DNA of 64,000 nt, from the NCBI RefSeq assembly GCF_032854445.1, contig NW_027018061.1, positions 1 through 64,000 of the forward strand, written 5' to 3'. The position numbers and the translations under genes were made by a program. Shown here in pieces: positions 39,001 through 51,840 of this stretch. This stretch comes from Liolophura sinensis. Its lineage: Eukaryota > Mollusca > Polyplacophora > Chitonida > Chitonidae. The notes beneath the pieces were generated by a model. It saw nothing but the letters and a program-made list of their open reading frames with translations. It was not told where the DNA came from and did no database searches. Within the stretch, counting starts at the first letter, position 1. Each line of letters starts with the position of its first letter.

Positions 39001-42000
39001 CATTTGTACATGAAAAACACAAGGTACTTGATACAGTCTGCTGTAAAAAGTACAACTGAACACTGACCCACTTCAGTAAGGTGCCAAAAGATGCGGAATT
39101 GAGCCAGGCATCGGCAGCTGTTGAAAAATTGCAAATTTCCCTGGTTTCCATGGAGTAAGAGCCGTTGCTGGGCACGTGATTATGACATAAATAATCATGC
39201 AATTGTCACTACAGCCAAAAGTATTGGTCGGAGAGCAACGTGGTTTGCACCATTGGATTTCTCGTCACAAAATACGTCGGATTAGCCTCTTACCAGCAGC
39301 ACTGGAACAGTTTTTCCACTTTTGCATTTTTACCTGGTCTTTTTGTTAATTGAAATCGGCTACACTGTACTGTGTACAATCGCGACTGGTCATTACTATA
39401 TTCAACTTTTGACTATAAGTTATGTGCCCTTCGGTAGCCCAGAAGACGTCAAATCTTTGGGCTAAGCCCATTTAACTCACCCAGCAATTGCCTTACTTCT
39501 AAGTGCAAGACAATCTCAATGTCTTTATCTACGTGTAGAAAAACAGTTTTTCCACTTTTGCATTTTTGCCTGGTCTTTTTGTTAATTGAAATCGGCTACA
39601 CAGTACTGTGTACAATCGCGACTGGTCATTACTATATTCAACTTTTGACTATAAGTTATGTGCCCTTCGGTAGCCCAGAAGACCTGAAATCTTTGGGCCA
39701 AGCCCATTTAACTCACCCAGCAATTGTCTTACTTCTAAGTCCAAGACAATCTCAATGTCTTTATCTACGTGTAGAAAAACCACACCATTTGTACGTGAAA
39801 AACACAAGGTACTTGATACAGTCTGCTGTAAAAAGTACAACTGACCACAGACCCACATGAATAAGGTGCCAAAAGATGCGGAATTGAGCGAGGCATCGGC
39901 AGCTGTTGAAAAATTGCAAATTTCCCTGGTTTCCATGGAGTAAGAGCCGTTGCTGGGCACGTGATTATGACATAAATGATCATTCAATTGTCGCTACAGC
40001 CAAACGTATTGGTCGGAGAGCAACGCGGATTGCACCATTCGATTTTTCGTCACAAAATACGTCGGATTAGCCTCTTACCAGCAGCACTGGAACAGTTTTT
40101 CCACTTTTGCATTTTTGCCTGGTCTTTTTGTTAATTGAAATCGGCTACACTGTACTCTGTACAATCGCGACTGGTCATTACTATATTCAACTTTTGACTA
40201 TAAGTTATGTGCCCTTCGGTAGCCCAGAAGACCTCAAATCTTTGGGCCAAGCCCATTTAACTCACCCAGCAATTGTCTTACTTCTAAGTGCAATACAATC
40301 TCAATGTCTTTATCTACGTGTAGAAAAACCACACCATTTGTACGTGATAAACACAAGGTACTTGATACAGTCTGCTGTAAAAAGTACAACTGACCACTGA
40401 CCCACTTCAGTAAGGTGCCAAAAGATGCGGAATTGAGCCAGGCATCGGCAGCTGTTGAAAAATTGCAAATATCCCTGGTTTCCATGGAGTAAGAGCCGTT
40501 GCAGGGCACGTGATTATGACATAAATGATCATTCAATTGTCACTACAGCCAAAAGTATTGGTCGGAGAACAACGCGGTTTGCACCATTCGATTTCTCGTC
40601 ACAAAATACGTCGGATTAGCCTCTTACCAGCAGCACTGGAACAGTTTTTTAACTTTTGCATTTTTGCCTGGTCTTTTTGTTAATTGAAATCGGCTACACT
40701 GTACTCTGTACAATCGCGACTGGTCATTACTATATTCAACTTTTGACTATATGTTATGTGCCTTTCGGTAGCCCAGAAGACCTGAAATCTTTGGGCTAAG
40801 CCCATTTAACTCAGCCAGCAATTGCCTTACTTCTAAGTGCAAGACAATCTCAATGTCTTTATCTACGTGTAGAAAAACCACACCATTTGTACGTGAGAAA
40901 CACAAGGTACTTGATACAGTCTGCTGTAAAAAGTACAACTGACCACAGACCCACATGAATAAGGTGCCAAAAGATGCGGAATTGAGCCAGGCATCGGCAG
41001 CTGTTGAAAAATTGCAAATTTCCCTGGTTTCCATGGAGTAAGAGCCGTTGCTGGGCACGTGATTATGACATCAATGATCATGCAATTGTCGCTACAGCCA
41101 AAAGTGTTGGTCGGAGAGCAACGTGCTTTGCACCATTGGATTTCTCGTCACAAAATACGTCGGATTAGCCTCTTACCAGCAGCACTGGAACAGTTTTTCC
41201 ACTTTTGCATTTTTACCTGGTCTTTTTGTTAATTGAAATCGGCTACACTGTATTCTGTACAATCGCGACTGGTCATTACTATATTCAACTTTTGACTATA
41301 AGTTATGTGCCCTTCGGTAGCCCAGAAGACGTCAAATCTTTGGGCTAAGCCCATTTAACTCACCCAGCAATTGCCTTACTTCTAAGTGCAAGACAATCTC
41401 AATGTCTTTATCTACGTGTAGAAAAACCACACCATTTGTACATAAAAAACACAAGGTACTTGATACAGTCTGCTGTAAAAAGTACAACTGAACACTGACT
41501 CACTTCAGTAAGGTGCCAAAAGATGCGGAATTGAGCCAGGCATCGGCAGCTGTTGAAAAATTGCAAATTTCCCTGGTTTCCATGGAGTAAGAGCCGTTGC
41601 AGGGCACGTGATTATGACATAAATGATCATTCAATTGTCACTACAGCCAAAAGTATTGGTCGGAGAGCAACGCGGATTGCACCATTGGATTTCTCGTCAC
41701 AAAATACGTCGGATTAGCCTCTTACCAGCAGCACTGGAACAGTTTTTCCACTTTTGCATTTTTGCCTGGTCTTTTTGTTAATTGAAATCGGCTACACTAT
41801 ACTCTGTACAATCGCGACTGGTCATTACTATATTCAACTTTTGACTATAAGTTATGTGCCCTTCGGTAGCCCAGAAGACCTGAAATCTTTGGGTCAAGCC
41901 CATTTAACTCACCCAACAATTGTCTTACTTCTAAGTGCAAGACAATCTCAATGTCTTTATCTACGTGTAGAAAAACCACACCATTTGTACATAAAAAACA

Positions 42001-44690
42001 AAAGGTACTTGATACAGTCTGCTGTAACAAGTACAACTGACCACAGACCCACATTTATAAGGTGCCAAAAGATGCGGAATTGGGCCAGGTATCGGCAGCT
42101 GTTGAAAAATTGCAAATTTCCCTGGTTTCCATGGAGTAAGAGCCGTTGCTGTGCACGTGATTATGACATAAATGATCATTCAATTGTCGCTACAGGCAAA
42201 AGTATTGGTCGGAGAGCAACGCGGTTTGCACCATTCGATTTCTCGTCACAAAATACGTCGGATTAGCCTCTTACCAGCAGCACTGGAACAATTTTTCCAA
42301 TTTTGCGTTTTTGCCTGGTCTTTTTGTTAATTGAAATCGGCTACACTGTACTCTGTACAATGGCGACTGGTCATTACTATATTCAACTTTTGACTATAAG
42401 TTATGTGCCCTTCGGTAGCCCAGAAGATCTGAAAACTTTGGGCTAAGTCCATTTAACTCACCCAGCAATTGTCTTACTTTTAAGTGCAAGACAATCTCAA
42501 TGTCTTTATCTACGTGTAGAAAAACCACACCATTTGTACATAAAAAACACAAGGTACTTGATACAGTCTGCTGTAAAAAGTACAACTAAACACTGACCAA
42601 CATTTATAAGGTGCCAAAAGATGCGGAATTGAGCCAGGCATCGGCAGCTGTTGAAAAATTGCAAATTTCCCTGGTTTCCATGGAGTAAGAGCCGTTGCTG
42701 GGCACGTGATTATGACATAAATGATCATTCAATTGTCACTACAGCCAAAAGTATTGGTCGGAGAGCAACGCGGTTTGCACCATTCGATTTCTCGTGACAA
42801 AATACGTCGGATTAGCCTCTTACCAGCAGCAGTGGAACAGTTTTCGCACTTTTGCATTTTTGCCTGGTCTTTTTGTTAATTGAAATCGGCTACACTGTAC
42901 TCTGTACAATCGCGACTGGTCATTACTATATTCAACTTTTGACTATAAGTTATGTGCCCTTCGGTAGCCCAGAAGACCTGAAATCTTTGGGCTAAGCCCA
43001 TTTAACTCAGCCAGCAATTGTCTTACTTCTAAGTGCAAGACAATCTCAATGTCTTTATCTACGTGTAGAAAAACCACACCATTTGTACATAAAAAACACA
43101 AGGTACTTGATACAGTCTGCTGTAAAAAGTACAACTAAACACTGACCAACATTTATAAGGTGCCAAAAGATGCGGAATTGAGCCAGGCATCGGCAGCTGT
43201 TGAAAAATTGCAAATTTCCCTGGTTTCCATGGAGTAAGAGCTGTTGCTGGGCACGTGATTATGACATAAATGATCATTCAATTGTCACTACAGCCAAAAG
43301 TATTGGTCGGAGAGCAACGCGGTTTGCACCATTCGATTTCTCGTCACAAAATACGTCGGATTAGCCTCTTACCAGCAGCACTGGAACAGTTTTTCTTCTT
43401 TTGCATTTTTGCCTGGTCTTTTTGTTAATTGAAATCGGCTACACTGTACTCTGTACAATCGCGACTGGTCATTACTATATTCAACTTTTGACTATAATTT
43501 ATGTGCCCTTCGGTAGCCCAGAAGACCTGAAATTTTTGGGCTAAGCCCATTTAACTCACCCAGCAATTGCCTTACTTCTAAGTGCAAGACAATCTCAATG
43601 TCTTTATCTACGTGTAGAAAAACCACACCATTTGTACGTGATAAACACAAGGTACTTGATACAGTCTGCTGTAAAAAGTACAACTGAACACTGACCCACT
43701 TCAGTAAGGTGCCAAAAGATGCGGAATTGAGCCAGGCATCGGCAGCTGTTGAAAAATTGCAAATTTCCCTGGTTTCCATGGAGTAAGAGCCGTTGCTGTG
43801 CACGTGATTATGACATAAATAATCATGCAATTGTCACTACAGCCAAAAGTATTGGTCGGAGAGCAACGTGGTTTGCACCATTGGATTTCTCGTCACAAAA
43901 TACGTCGGATTAGCCTCTTACCAGCAGCACTGGAACAGTTTTTCCACTTTTGCATTTTTGCCTGGTCTTTTTGTTAATTGAAATTGGCTACACTGTACTC
44001 TGTACAATCGCGACTGGTCATTACTATATTCAACTTTTGACTATAAGTTATGTGCCCTTCGGTAGCCCAGATGACGTCAAATCTTTGGGCTAAGCCCATT
44101 TAACTCACCCAGCAATTGCCTTACTTCTAAGTGCAAGACAATCTCAATGTCTTTATCTACGTGTAGAAAAACCACACCATTTGTACATGAAAAACACAAG
44201 GTAATTGATACAGTCTGCTGTAAAAAGTACAACTGAACACTGACTCACTTCAGTAAGGTGCCAAAAGATGCGGAATTGAGCCAGGCATCGGCAGCTGTTG
44301 AAAAATTGCAAATTTCCCTGGTTTCCATGGAGTAAGAGCCGTTGCTGGGCACGTGATTATGACATAAATGATCATTCAATTGTCACTACAGCCAAAAGTA
44401 TTGGTCGGAGAGCAACGCGGTTTGCACCATTCGATTTCTCGTCACAAAATACGTCGGATTAGCCTCTTACCAGCAGCACTGGAACAGTTTTCGCACTTTT
44501 GCATTTTTGCCTGGTCTTTTTGTTAATTGAAATCGGCTACACTGTACTGTGTACAATCGCGACTGGTCATTACTATATTCAACTTTTGACTATAAGTTAT
44601 GTGCCCTTCGGTAGCCCAGAAGACCTGAAATCTTTGGGCTAAGCCCATTTAACTCACCCAGCAATTGTCTTACTTCTAAGTGCAAGACAA
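36080..44690 (+). repeat. Irregular monomer mixture (~16 units, one truncated)
   Basis: This stretch mixes monomer types and includes the only strongly truncated unit of the window. Monomers near 37.8-38.8 kb and 42.0-42.4 kb resemble those of the 5-monomer block 35 kb away (they share acaatttttccaattttgcg, and near 38.44 kb gtgtagaaagacca). Monomers near 40.2-41.2 kb match units near 47.9-48.9 kb and 50.1-51.1 kb. No gene or foreign insertion is present. Confidence 0.8.
39523..39758 (+). repeat. Truncated satellite monomer, 236 bp (313 bp internal deletion)
   Basis: The unit begins normally (ctttatctacgtgtagaaaaac) and jumps at about 39,542-39,544 to agtttttccacttttg, sequence that normally lies 313 bp further on. 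Three bases (aac) are shared by both sides of the break, so the exact joint is ambiguous within them. The spacing check agrees: the minus-strand frame ends at 39,202 in the previous unit and 39,987 in the next, 785 bp apart, or 549 plus 236. The variable box, the CACGTG and the aatgatcatt site are lost from this unit. The remaining part carries a 16 bp perfect palindrome at 39,597-39,612. Confidence 0.95.
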
Positions 44691-47600
44691 TCTCAATGTC
44701 TTTATCTACGTGTAGAAAAACCACACCATTTGTACATAAAAAACACAAGGTACTTGATACAGTCTGCTGTAAAAAGTACAACTAAACACTGACCAACATT
44801 TATAAGGTGCCAAAAGATGCGGAATTGAGCCAGGCATCGGCAGCTGTTGAAAAATTGCAAATTTCCCTGGTTTCCATGGAGTAAGAGCCGTTGCAGGGCA
44901 CGTGATTATGACATAAATGATCATTCAATTGTCACTACAGCCAAAAGTATTGGTCGGAGAGCAACGCGGTTTGCACCATTCGATTTCTCGTCACAAAATA
45001 CGTCGGATTAGCCTCTTACCAGCAGCACTGGAACAGTTTTTCCTCTTTTGCATTTTTGCCTGGTCTTTTTGTTAATTGAAATCGGCTACACTGTACTCTG
45101 TACAATCGCGACTGGTCATTACTATATTCAACTTTTGACTATAAGTTATGTGCCCTTCGGTAGCCCAGAAGACCTGAAATTTTTGGCCTAAGCCCATTTA
45201 ACTCACCCAGCAATTGCCTTACTTCTAAAAGCAAGACAATCTCATTGTCTTTATCTACGTGTAGAAAAACCACACCATTTGTACGTGATAAACACAAGGT
45301 ACTTGATACAGTCTGCTGTAAAAAGTACAACTGAACACTGACCCACTTCAGTAAGGTGCCAAAAGATGCGGAATTGAGCCAGGCATCGGCAGCTGTTGAA
45401 AAATTGCAAATTTCCCTGGTTTCCATGGAGTAAGAGCCGTTGCTGGGCACGTGATTATGACATAATTAATCATGCAATTGTCACTACAGCCAAAAGTATT
45501 GGTCGGAGAGCAACGCGGTTTGCACCATTCGATTTCTCGTCACAAAATACGTCGGATTAGCCTCTTACCAGCAGCACTGGAACAGTTTTTTAACTTTTGC
45601 ATTTTTGCCTGGTCTTTTTGTTAATTGAAATCGGATACACTGTACTCTGTACAATCGCGACTGGTCATTACTATATTCAACTTTTGACTATAAGTTATGT
45701 GCCCTTCGGTAGCCCAGAAGACCTGAAATTTTTGGGCTAAGCCCATTTAACTCACCCAGCAATTGCCTTACTTCTAAAAGCAAGACAATCTCAATGTCTT
45801 TATCTACGTGTAGAAAAACAACACCATTTGTACGTGATAAACACAAGGTACTTGATACAGTCTGCTGTAAAAAGTACAACTGAACACTGACCCACTTCAG
45901 TAAGGTGCCAAAAGATGCGGAATTGAGCCAGGCATCGGCAGCTGTTGAAAAATTGCAAATTTCCCTGGTTTCCATGGAGTAAGAGCCGTTGCTGGGCACG
46001 TGATTATGACATAAATAATCATGCAATTGTCACTACAGCCAAAAGTATTGGTCGGAGAGCAACGTGGTTTGCACCATTGGATTTCTCGTCACAAAATACG
46101 TCGGATTAGCCTCTTACCAGCAGCACTGGAACAGTTTTTCCACTTTTGCATTTTTGCCTGGTCTTTTTGTTAATTGAAATCGGCTACACTGTACTCTGTA
46201 CAATCGCGACTGGTCATTACTATATTCAACTTTTGACTATAAGTTATGTGCCCTTCGGTAGCCCAGAAGACTTCAAATCTTTGGGCCAAGCCCATTTAAC
46301 TCACCCAGCAATTGTCTTACTTCTAAGTCCAAGACAATCTCAATGTCTTTATCTACGTGTAGAAAAACCACACCATTTGTACATAAAAAACACAAGGTAC
46401 TTGATACAGTCTGCTGTAAAAAGTACAACTAAACACTGACCAACATTTATAAGGTGCCAAAAGATGCGGAATTGAGCCAGGCATCGGCAGCTGTTGAAAA
46501 ATTGCAAATTTCCCTGGTTTCCATGGAGTAAGAGCCGTTGCAGGGCACGTGATTATGACATAAATGATCATTCAATTGTCACTACAGCCAAAAGTATTGG
46601 TCGGAGAGCAACGCGGTTTGCACCATTCGATTTCTCGTCACAAAATACGTCGGATTAGCCTCTTACCAGCAGCACTGGAACAGTTTTTCCTCTTTTGCAT
46701 TTTTGCCTGGTCTTTTTGTTAATTGAAATCGGCTACACTGTACTCTGTACAATCGCGACTGGTCATTACTATATTCAACTTTTGACTATAAGTTATGTGC
46801 CCTTCGGTAGCCCAGAAGACCTGAAATTTTTGGCCTAAGCCCATTTAACTCACCCAGCAATTGCCTTACTTCTAAAAGCAAGACAATCTCATTGTCTTTA
46901 TCTACGTGTAGAAAAACCACACCATTTGTACGTGATAAACACAAGGTACTTGATACAGTCTGCTGTAAAAAGTACAACTGAACACTGACCCACTTCAGTA
47001 AGGTGCCAAAAGATGCGGAATTGAGCCAGGCATCGGCAGCTGTTGAAAAATTGCAAATTTCCCTGGTTTCCATGGAGTAAGAGCCGTTGCTGGGCACGTG
47101 ATTATGACATAATTAATCATGCAATTGTCACTACAGCCAAAAGTACTGGTCGGAGAGCAACGCGGTTTGCACCATTCGATTTCTCGTCACAAAATACGTC
47201 GGATTAGCCTCTTACCAGCAGCACTGGAACAGTTTTTTAACTTTTGCATTTTTGCCTGGTCTTTTTGTTAATTGAAATCGGCTACACTGTACTCTGTACA
47301 ATCGCGACTGGTCATTACTATATTCAACTTTTGACTATAAGTTATGTGCCCTTCGGTAGCCCAGAAGACCTGAAATTTTTGGGCTAAGCCCATTTAACTC
47401 ACCCAGCAATTGCCTTACTTCTAAAAGCAAGACAATCTCAATGTCTTTATCTACGTGTAGAAAAACAACACCATTTGTACGTGATAAACACAAGGTACTT
47501 GATACAGTCTGCTGTAAAAAGTACAACTGAACACTGACCCACTTCAGTAAGGTGCCAAAAGATGCGGAATTGAGCCAGGCATCGGCAGCTGTTGAAAAAT

Positions 47601-47985
47601 TGCAAATTTCCCTGGTTTCCATGGAGTAAGAGCCGTTGCTGGGCACGTGATTATGACATAAATAATCATGCAATTGTCACTACAGCCAAAAGTATTGGTC
47701 GGAGAGCAACGTGGTTTGCACCATTGGATTTTTTCGTCACAAAATACGTCGGATTAGCCTCTTACCAGCAGCACTGGAACAGTTTTTCCACTTTTGCATT
47801 TTTGCCTGGTCTTTTTGTTAATTGAAATCGGCTACACTGTACTCTGTACAATCGCGACTGGTCATTACTATATTCAACTTTTGACTATAAGTTATGTGCC
47901 CTTCGGTAGCCCAGAAGACTTCAAATCTTTGGGCCAAGCCCATTTAACTCACCCAGCAATTGTCTTACTTCTAAGTCCAAGACAA
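44690..47985 (+). repeat. Higher-order repeat: 3 monomers (1,647 bp), two nearly identical copies
   Basis: The copies are about 44,690-46,337 and 46,338-47,985. Rare shared variants are tttttcctcttttg, ttttggcctaagcc, ctaaaagcaagac, ctcattgtcttta, acataattaatc, gaagacttcaaatc and cgtggtttgcaccattgg. I found only about three differences over the whole unit: a/c near 45,635, t/c near 47,145, and a short tttt change near 47,731. This is the youngest-looking duplication in the window. The left edge is fixed by mismatches up to about 44,683 and the right edge by mismatches from about 48,030. Confidence 0.93.
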
Positions 47986-50900
47986 TCTCAATGTCTTTAT
48001 CTACGTGTAGAAAAACCACACCATTTGTACGTAAAAAACACAAGGTACTTGATACAGTCTGCTGTAAAAAGTACAACTGACCACTGACCCACTTCAGTAA
48101 GGTGCCAAAAGATGCGGAATTGAGCCAGGCATCGGCAGCTGTTGAAAAATTGCAAATTTCCCTGGTTTCCATGGAGTAAGAGCCGTTGCAGGGCACGTGA
48201 TTATGACATAAATGATTATTCAATTGTTTCTACAGCCAAAAGTATTGGTCGGAGAGCAACGCGGTTTGCACCATTCGATTTCTCGTCACAAAATACGTCG
48301 GATTAGCCTCTTACCAGCAGCACTGGAACAGTTTTTTAACTTTTGCATTTTTGCCTGGTCTTTTTGTTAATTGAAATCGGCTACACTGTACTCTGTACAA
48401 TCGCGACTGGTCATTACTATATTCAACTTTTGACTATAAGTTATGTGCTTTTCGGTAGCCCAGAAGACCTGAAATCTTTGGGCTAAGCCCATTTAACTCA
48501 GCCAGCAATTGCCTTACTTCTAAGTGCAAGACAATCTCAATGTCTTTATCTACGTGTAGAAAAAACCACACCATTTGTACGTGAGAAACACAAGGTACTT
48601 GATACAGTCTGCCTGTAAAAAGTACAACTGACCACAGACCCACATGAATAAGGTGCCAAAAGATGCGGAATTGAGCCAGGCATCCGGCAGCTGTTGAAAA
48701 ATTGCAAATTTCCCTGGTTTCCATGGAGTAAGAGCCGTTGCTGGGCACGTGATTATGACATCAATGATCATGCAATTGTCGCTACAGCCGAAAGTGTTGG
48801 TCGGAGAGCAACGTGGTTTGCACCATTGGATTTCTCGTCACAAAATACGTCGGATTAGCCTCTTACCAGCAGCACTGGAACAGTTTTTCCACTTTTGCAT
48901 TTTTACCTGGTCTTTTTGTTAATTGAAATCGGCTACACTGTACTCTGTACAATCGCGACTGGTCATTACTATATTCAACTTTTGACTATAAGTTATGTGC
49001 CCTTCGGTAGCCCAGAAGACGTGAAATCTTTGGGCTAAGCCCATTTAACTCACCCAGCAATTGCCTTACTTCTAAGTGCAAGACAATCTCAATGTCTTTA
49101 TCTACGTGTAGAAAAACCACACCATTTGTAACGTGAAAAACACAAGGTACTTGATACAGTCTGCTGTAAAAAGTACAACTGAACACTTGACCCACTTCAG
49201 TAAGGTGCCAAAAGATGCGGAATTGAGCCAGGCATCGCAGGCATCGGCAGCTGTTGAAAAATTGCAAATTTCCCTGGTTTCCATGGAGTAAGAGCCGTTG
49301 CAGGGCACGTGATTATGACATAAATGATCATTCAATTGTCACTACAGCCAAAAGTATTGGTCGGAGAGCAACGCGGATTGCACCATTCGATTTCTCGTCA
49401 CAAAATACGTCGGATTAGCCTCTTACCAGCAGCACTGGAACAGTTTTTCCACTTTTGCATTATTACCTGGTCTTTTTGTTAATTGAAATCGGCTACACTG
49501 TACTCTGTACAATCGCGACTGGTCATTACTATATTCAACTTTTGACTATAAGTTATGTGCCCTTCGGTAGCCCAGAAGACCTGAAATCTTTGGGTCAAGC
49601 CCATTTAACTCACCCAGCAATTGTCTTACTTCTAAGTGCAAGACAATCTCAATGTCTTTATCTACGTGTAGAAAAAACCACACCATTTGTACATGAAAAA
49701 CACAAGGTACTTGATACAGTCTGCTGTAAAAAGTACAACTGAACACTGACTCACTTCAGTAAGGTGCCAAAAGATGCGGAATTGAGCCAGGCATCGGCAG
49801 CTGTTAAAAAATTGCAAATTTCCCTGGTTTCCATGGAGTAAGAGCCGTTGCAGGGCACGTGATTATGACATAAATGATCATTCAATTGTCACTACAGCCA
49901 AAAGTATTGGTCGGAGAGCAACGCGGATTGCACCATTCGATTTCTCGTCACAAAATACGTCGGATTAGCCTCTTACCAGCAGCACTGGAACAGTTTTTCC
50001 ACTTTTGCATTTTTGCCTGGTCTTTTTGTTAATTGAAATCGGCTACACAGTACTGTGTACAATCGCGACTGGTCATTACTATATTCAACTTTTGACTATA
50101 AGTTATGTGCCCTTCGGTAGCCCAGAAGACGTCAAATCTTTGGGCCAAGCCCATTTAACTCACCCAGCAATTGTCTTACTTCTAAGTCCAAGACAATCTC
50201 AATGTCTTTATCTACGTGTAGAAAAACAACACCATTTGTACGTGATAAACACAAGGTACTTGATACAGTCTGCTGTAAAAAGTACAACTGACCACTGACC
50301 CACTTCAGTAAGGTGCCAAAAGATGCGGAATTGAGCCAGGCATCGGCAGCTGTTGAAAAATTGCAAATATCCCTGGTTTCCATGGAGTAAGAGCCGTTGC
50401 AGGGCACGTGATTATGACATAAATGATCATTCAATTGTCACTACAGCCAAAAGTATTGGTCGGAGAGCAACGCGGTTTGCACCATTCGATTTCTCGTCAC
50501 AAAATACGTCGGATTAGCCTCTTACCAGCAGCACTGGAACAGTTTTTTAACTTTTGCATTTTTGCCTGGTCTTTTTGTTAATTGAAATCGGCTACACTGT
50601 ACTCTGTACAATCGCGACTGGTCATTACTATATTCAACTTTTGACTATAAGTTATGTGCCCTTCGGTAGCCCAGAAGACCTGAAATCTTTGGGCTAAGCC
50701 CATTTAACTCAGCCAGCAATTGCCTTACTTCTAAGTGCAAGACAATCTCAATGTCTTTATCTACGTGTAGAAAAACCACACCATTTGTACGTGAGAAACA
50801 CAAGGTACTTGATACAGTCTGCTGTAAAAAGTACAACTGACCACAGACCCAAATGAATAAGGTGCCAAAAGATGCGGAATTGAGCCAGGCATCGGCAGCT

Positions 50901-51840
50901 GTTGAAAAAATTGCAAATTTCCCTGGTTTCCATGGAGTAAGAGCCGTTGCTGGGCACGTGATTATGACATCAATGATCATGCAATTGTCGCTACAGCCGA
51001 AAGTGTTGGTCGGAGAGCAACGTGCTTTGCACCATTGGATTTCTCGTCACAAAATACGTCGGATTAGCCTCTTACCAGCACCACTGGAACAGTTTTTCCA
51101 CTTTTGCATTTTTACCTGGTCTTTTTGTTAATTGAAATCGGCTACACTGTACTCTGTACAATCGCGACTGGTCATTACTATATTCAACTTTTGACTATAA
51201 GTTATGTGCCCTTCGGTAGCCCAGAAGACGTCAAATCTTTTGGGCTAAGCCCATTTAACTCACCCAGCAATTGCCTTACTTCTAAGTGCAAGACAATCTC
51301 AATGTCTTTATCTACGTGTAGAAAAACCACACCATTTGTACGTGAAAAACACAAGGTACTTGATACAGTCTGCTGTAAAAGTACAACTGAACACTGACTC
51401 ACTTCAGTAAGGTGCCAAAAGATGCGGAATTGAGCCAGGCATCGGCAGCTGTTGAAAAATTGCAAATTTCCCTGGTTTCCATGGAGTAAGAGCCGTTGCA
51501 GGCCACGTGATTATGACATAAATGATCATTCAATTGTCACTACAGCCAAAAGTATTGGTCGGAGAGCAACGCGGATTGCACCATTCGATTTCTCGTCACA
51601 AAATACGTCGGATTAGCCTCTTACCAGCAGCACTGGAACAGTTTTTCCACTTTTGCATTATTACCTGGTCTTTTTGTTAATTGAAATCGGCTACACTATA
51701 CTCTGTACAATCGCGACTGGTCATTACTATATTCAACTTTTGACTATAAGTTATGTGCCCTTCGGTAGCCCAGAAGACCTGAAATCTTTGGGTCAAGCCC
51801 ATTTAACTCACCCAGCAATTGTCTTACTTCTAAGTCCAAG
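47985..51840 (+). repeat. Higher-order repeat: 4 monomers (~2,200 bp), ~1.6 copies
   Basis: Copy 1 is about 48,240-50,450 and partial copy 2 about 50,451-51,830. Shared features are gttttttaacttttg, ctcagccagc, acgtgagaaacac, gccgaaagtgttgg, gcattattacctgg and tttgggtcaagcc. Offsets drift from 2,211 to 2,198 because copy 1 has extra bases near 48,560-49,240. The first few hundred bases (47,985-48,240) carry a unit with private changes, including gattattcaattgtttc near 48,214. The right side breaks up after about 51,830, where copy 2 changes to monomers with gatccggaattg. Confidence 0.82.
49222..49252 (+). repeat. 9 bp tandem insertion (caggcatcg repeated)
   Basis: The normal gccaggcatcggcagctg reads gccaggcatcgcaggcatcg followed by gcagctg, a direct tandem copy of nine bases. 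It accounts for most of the 560 bp spacing of this monomer (48,986 to 49,546), with two further single-base insertions nearby. Replication slippage or a consensus error could produce it. The other units checked here lack it. Confidence 0.88.

Noticed and set aside
41754-42266. 170-codon plus-strand frame as a gene
   Set aside because: It is the ordinary 97-100 codon chance frame, prolonged because this monomer's variable box lacks the usual stop. Sister units are interrupted.
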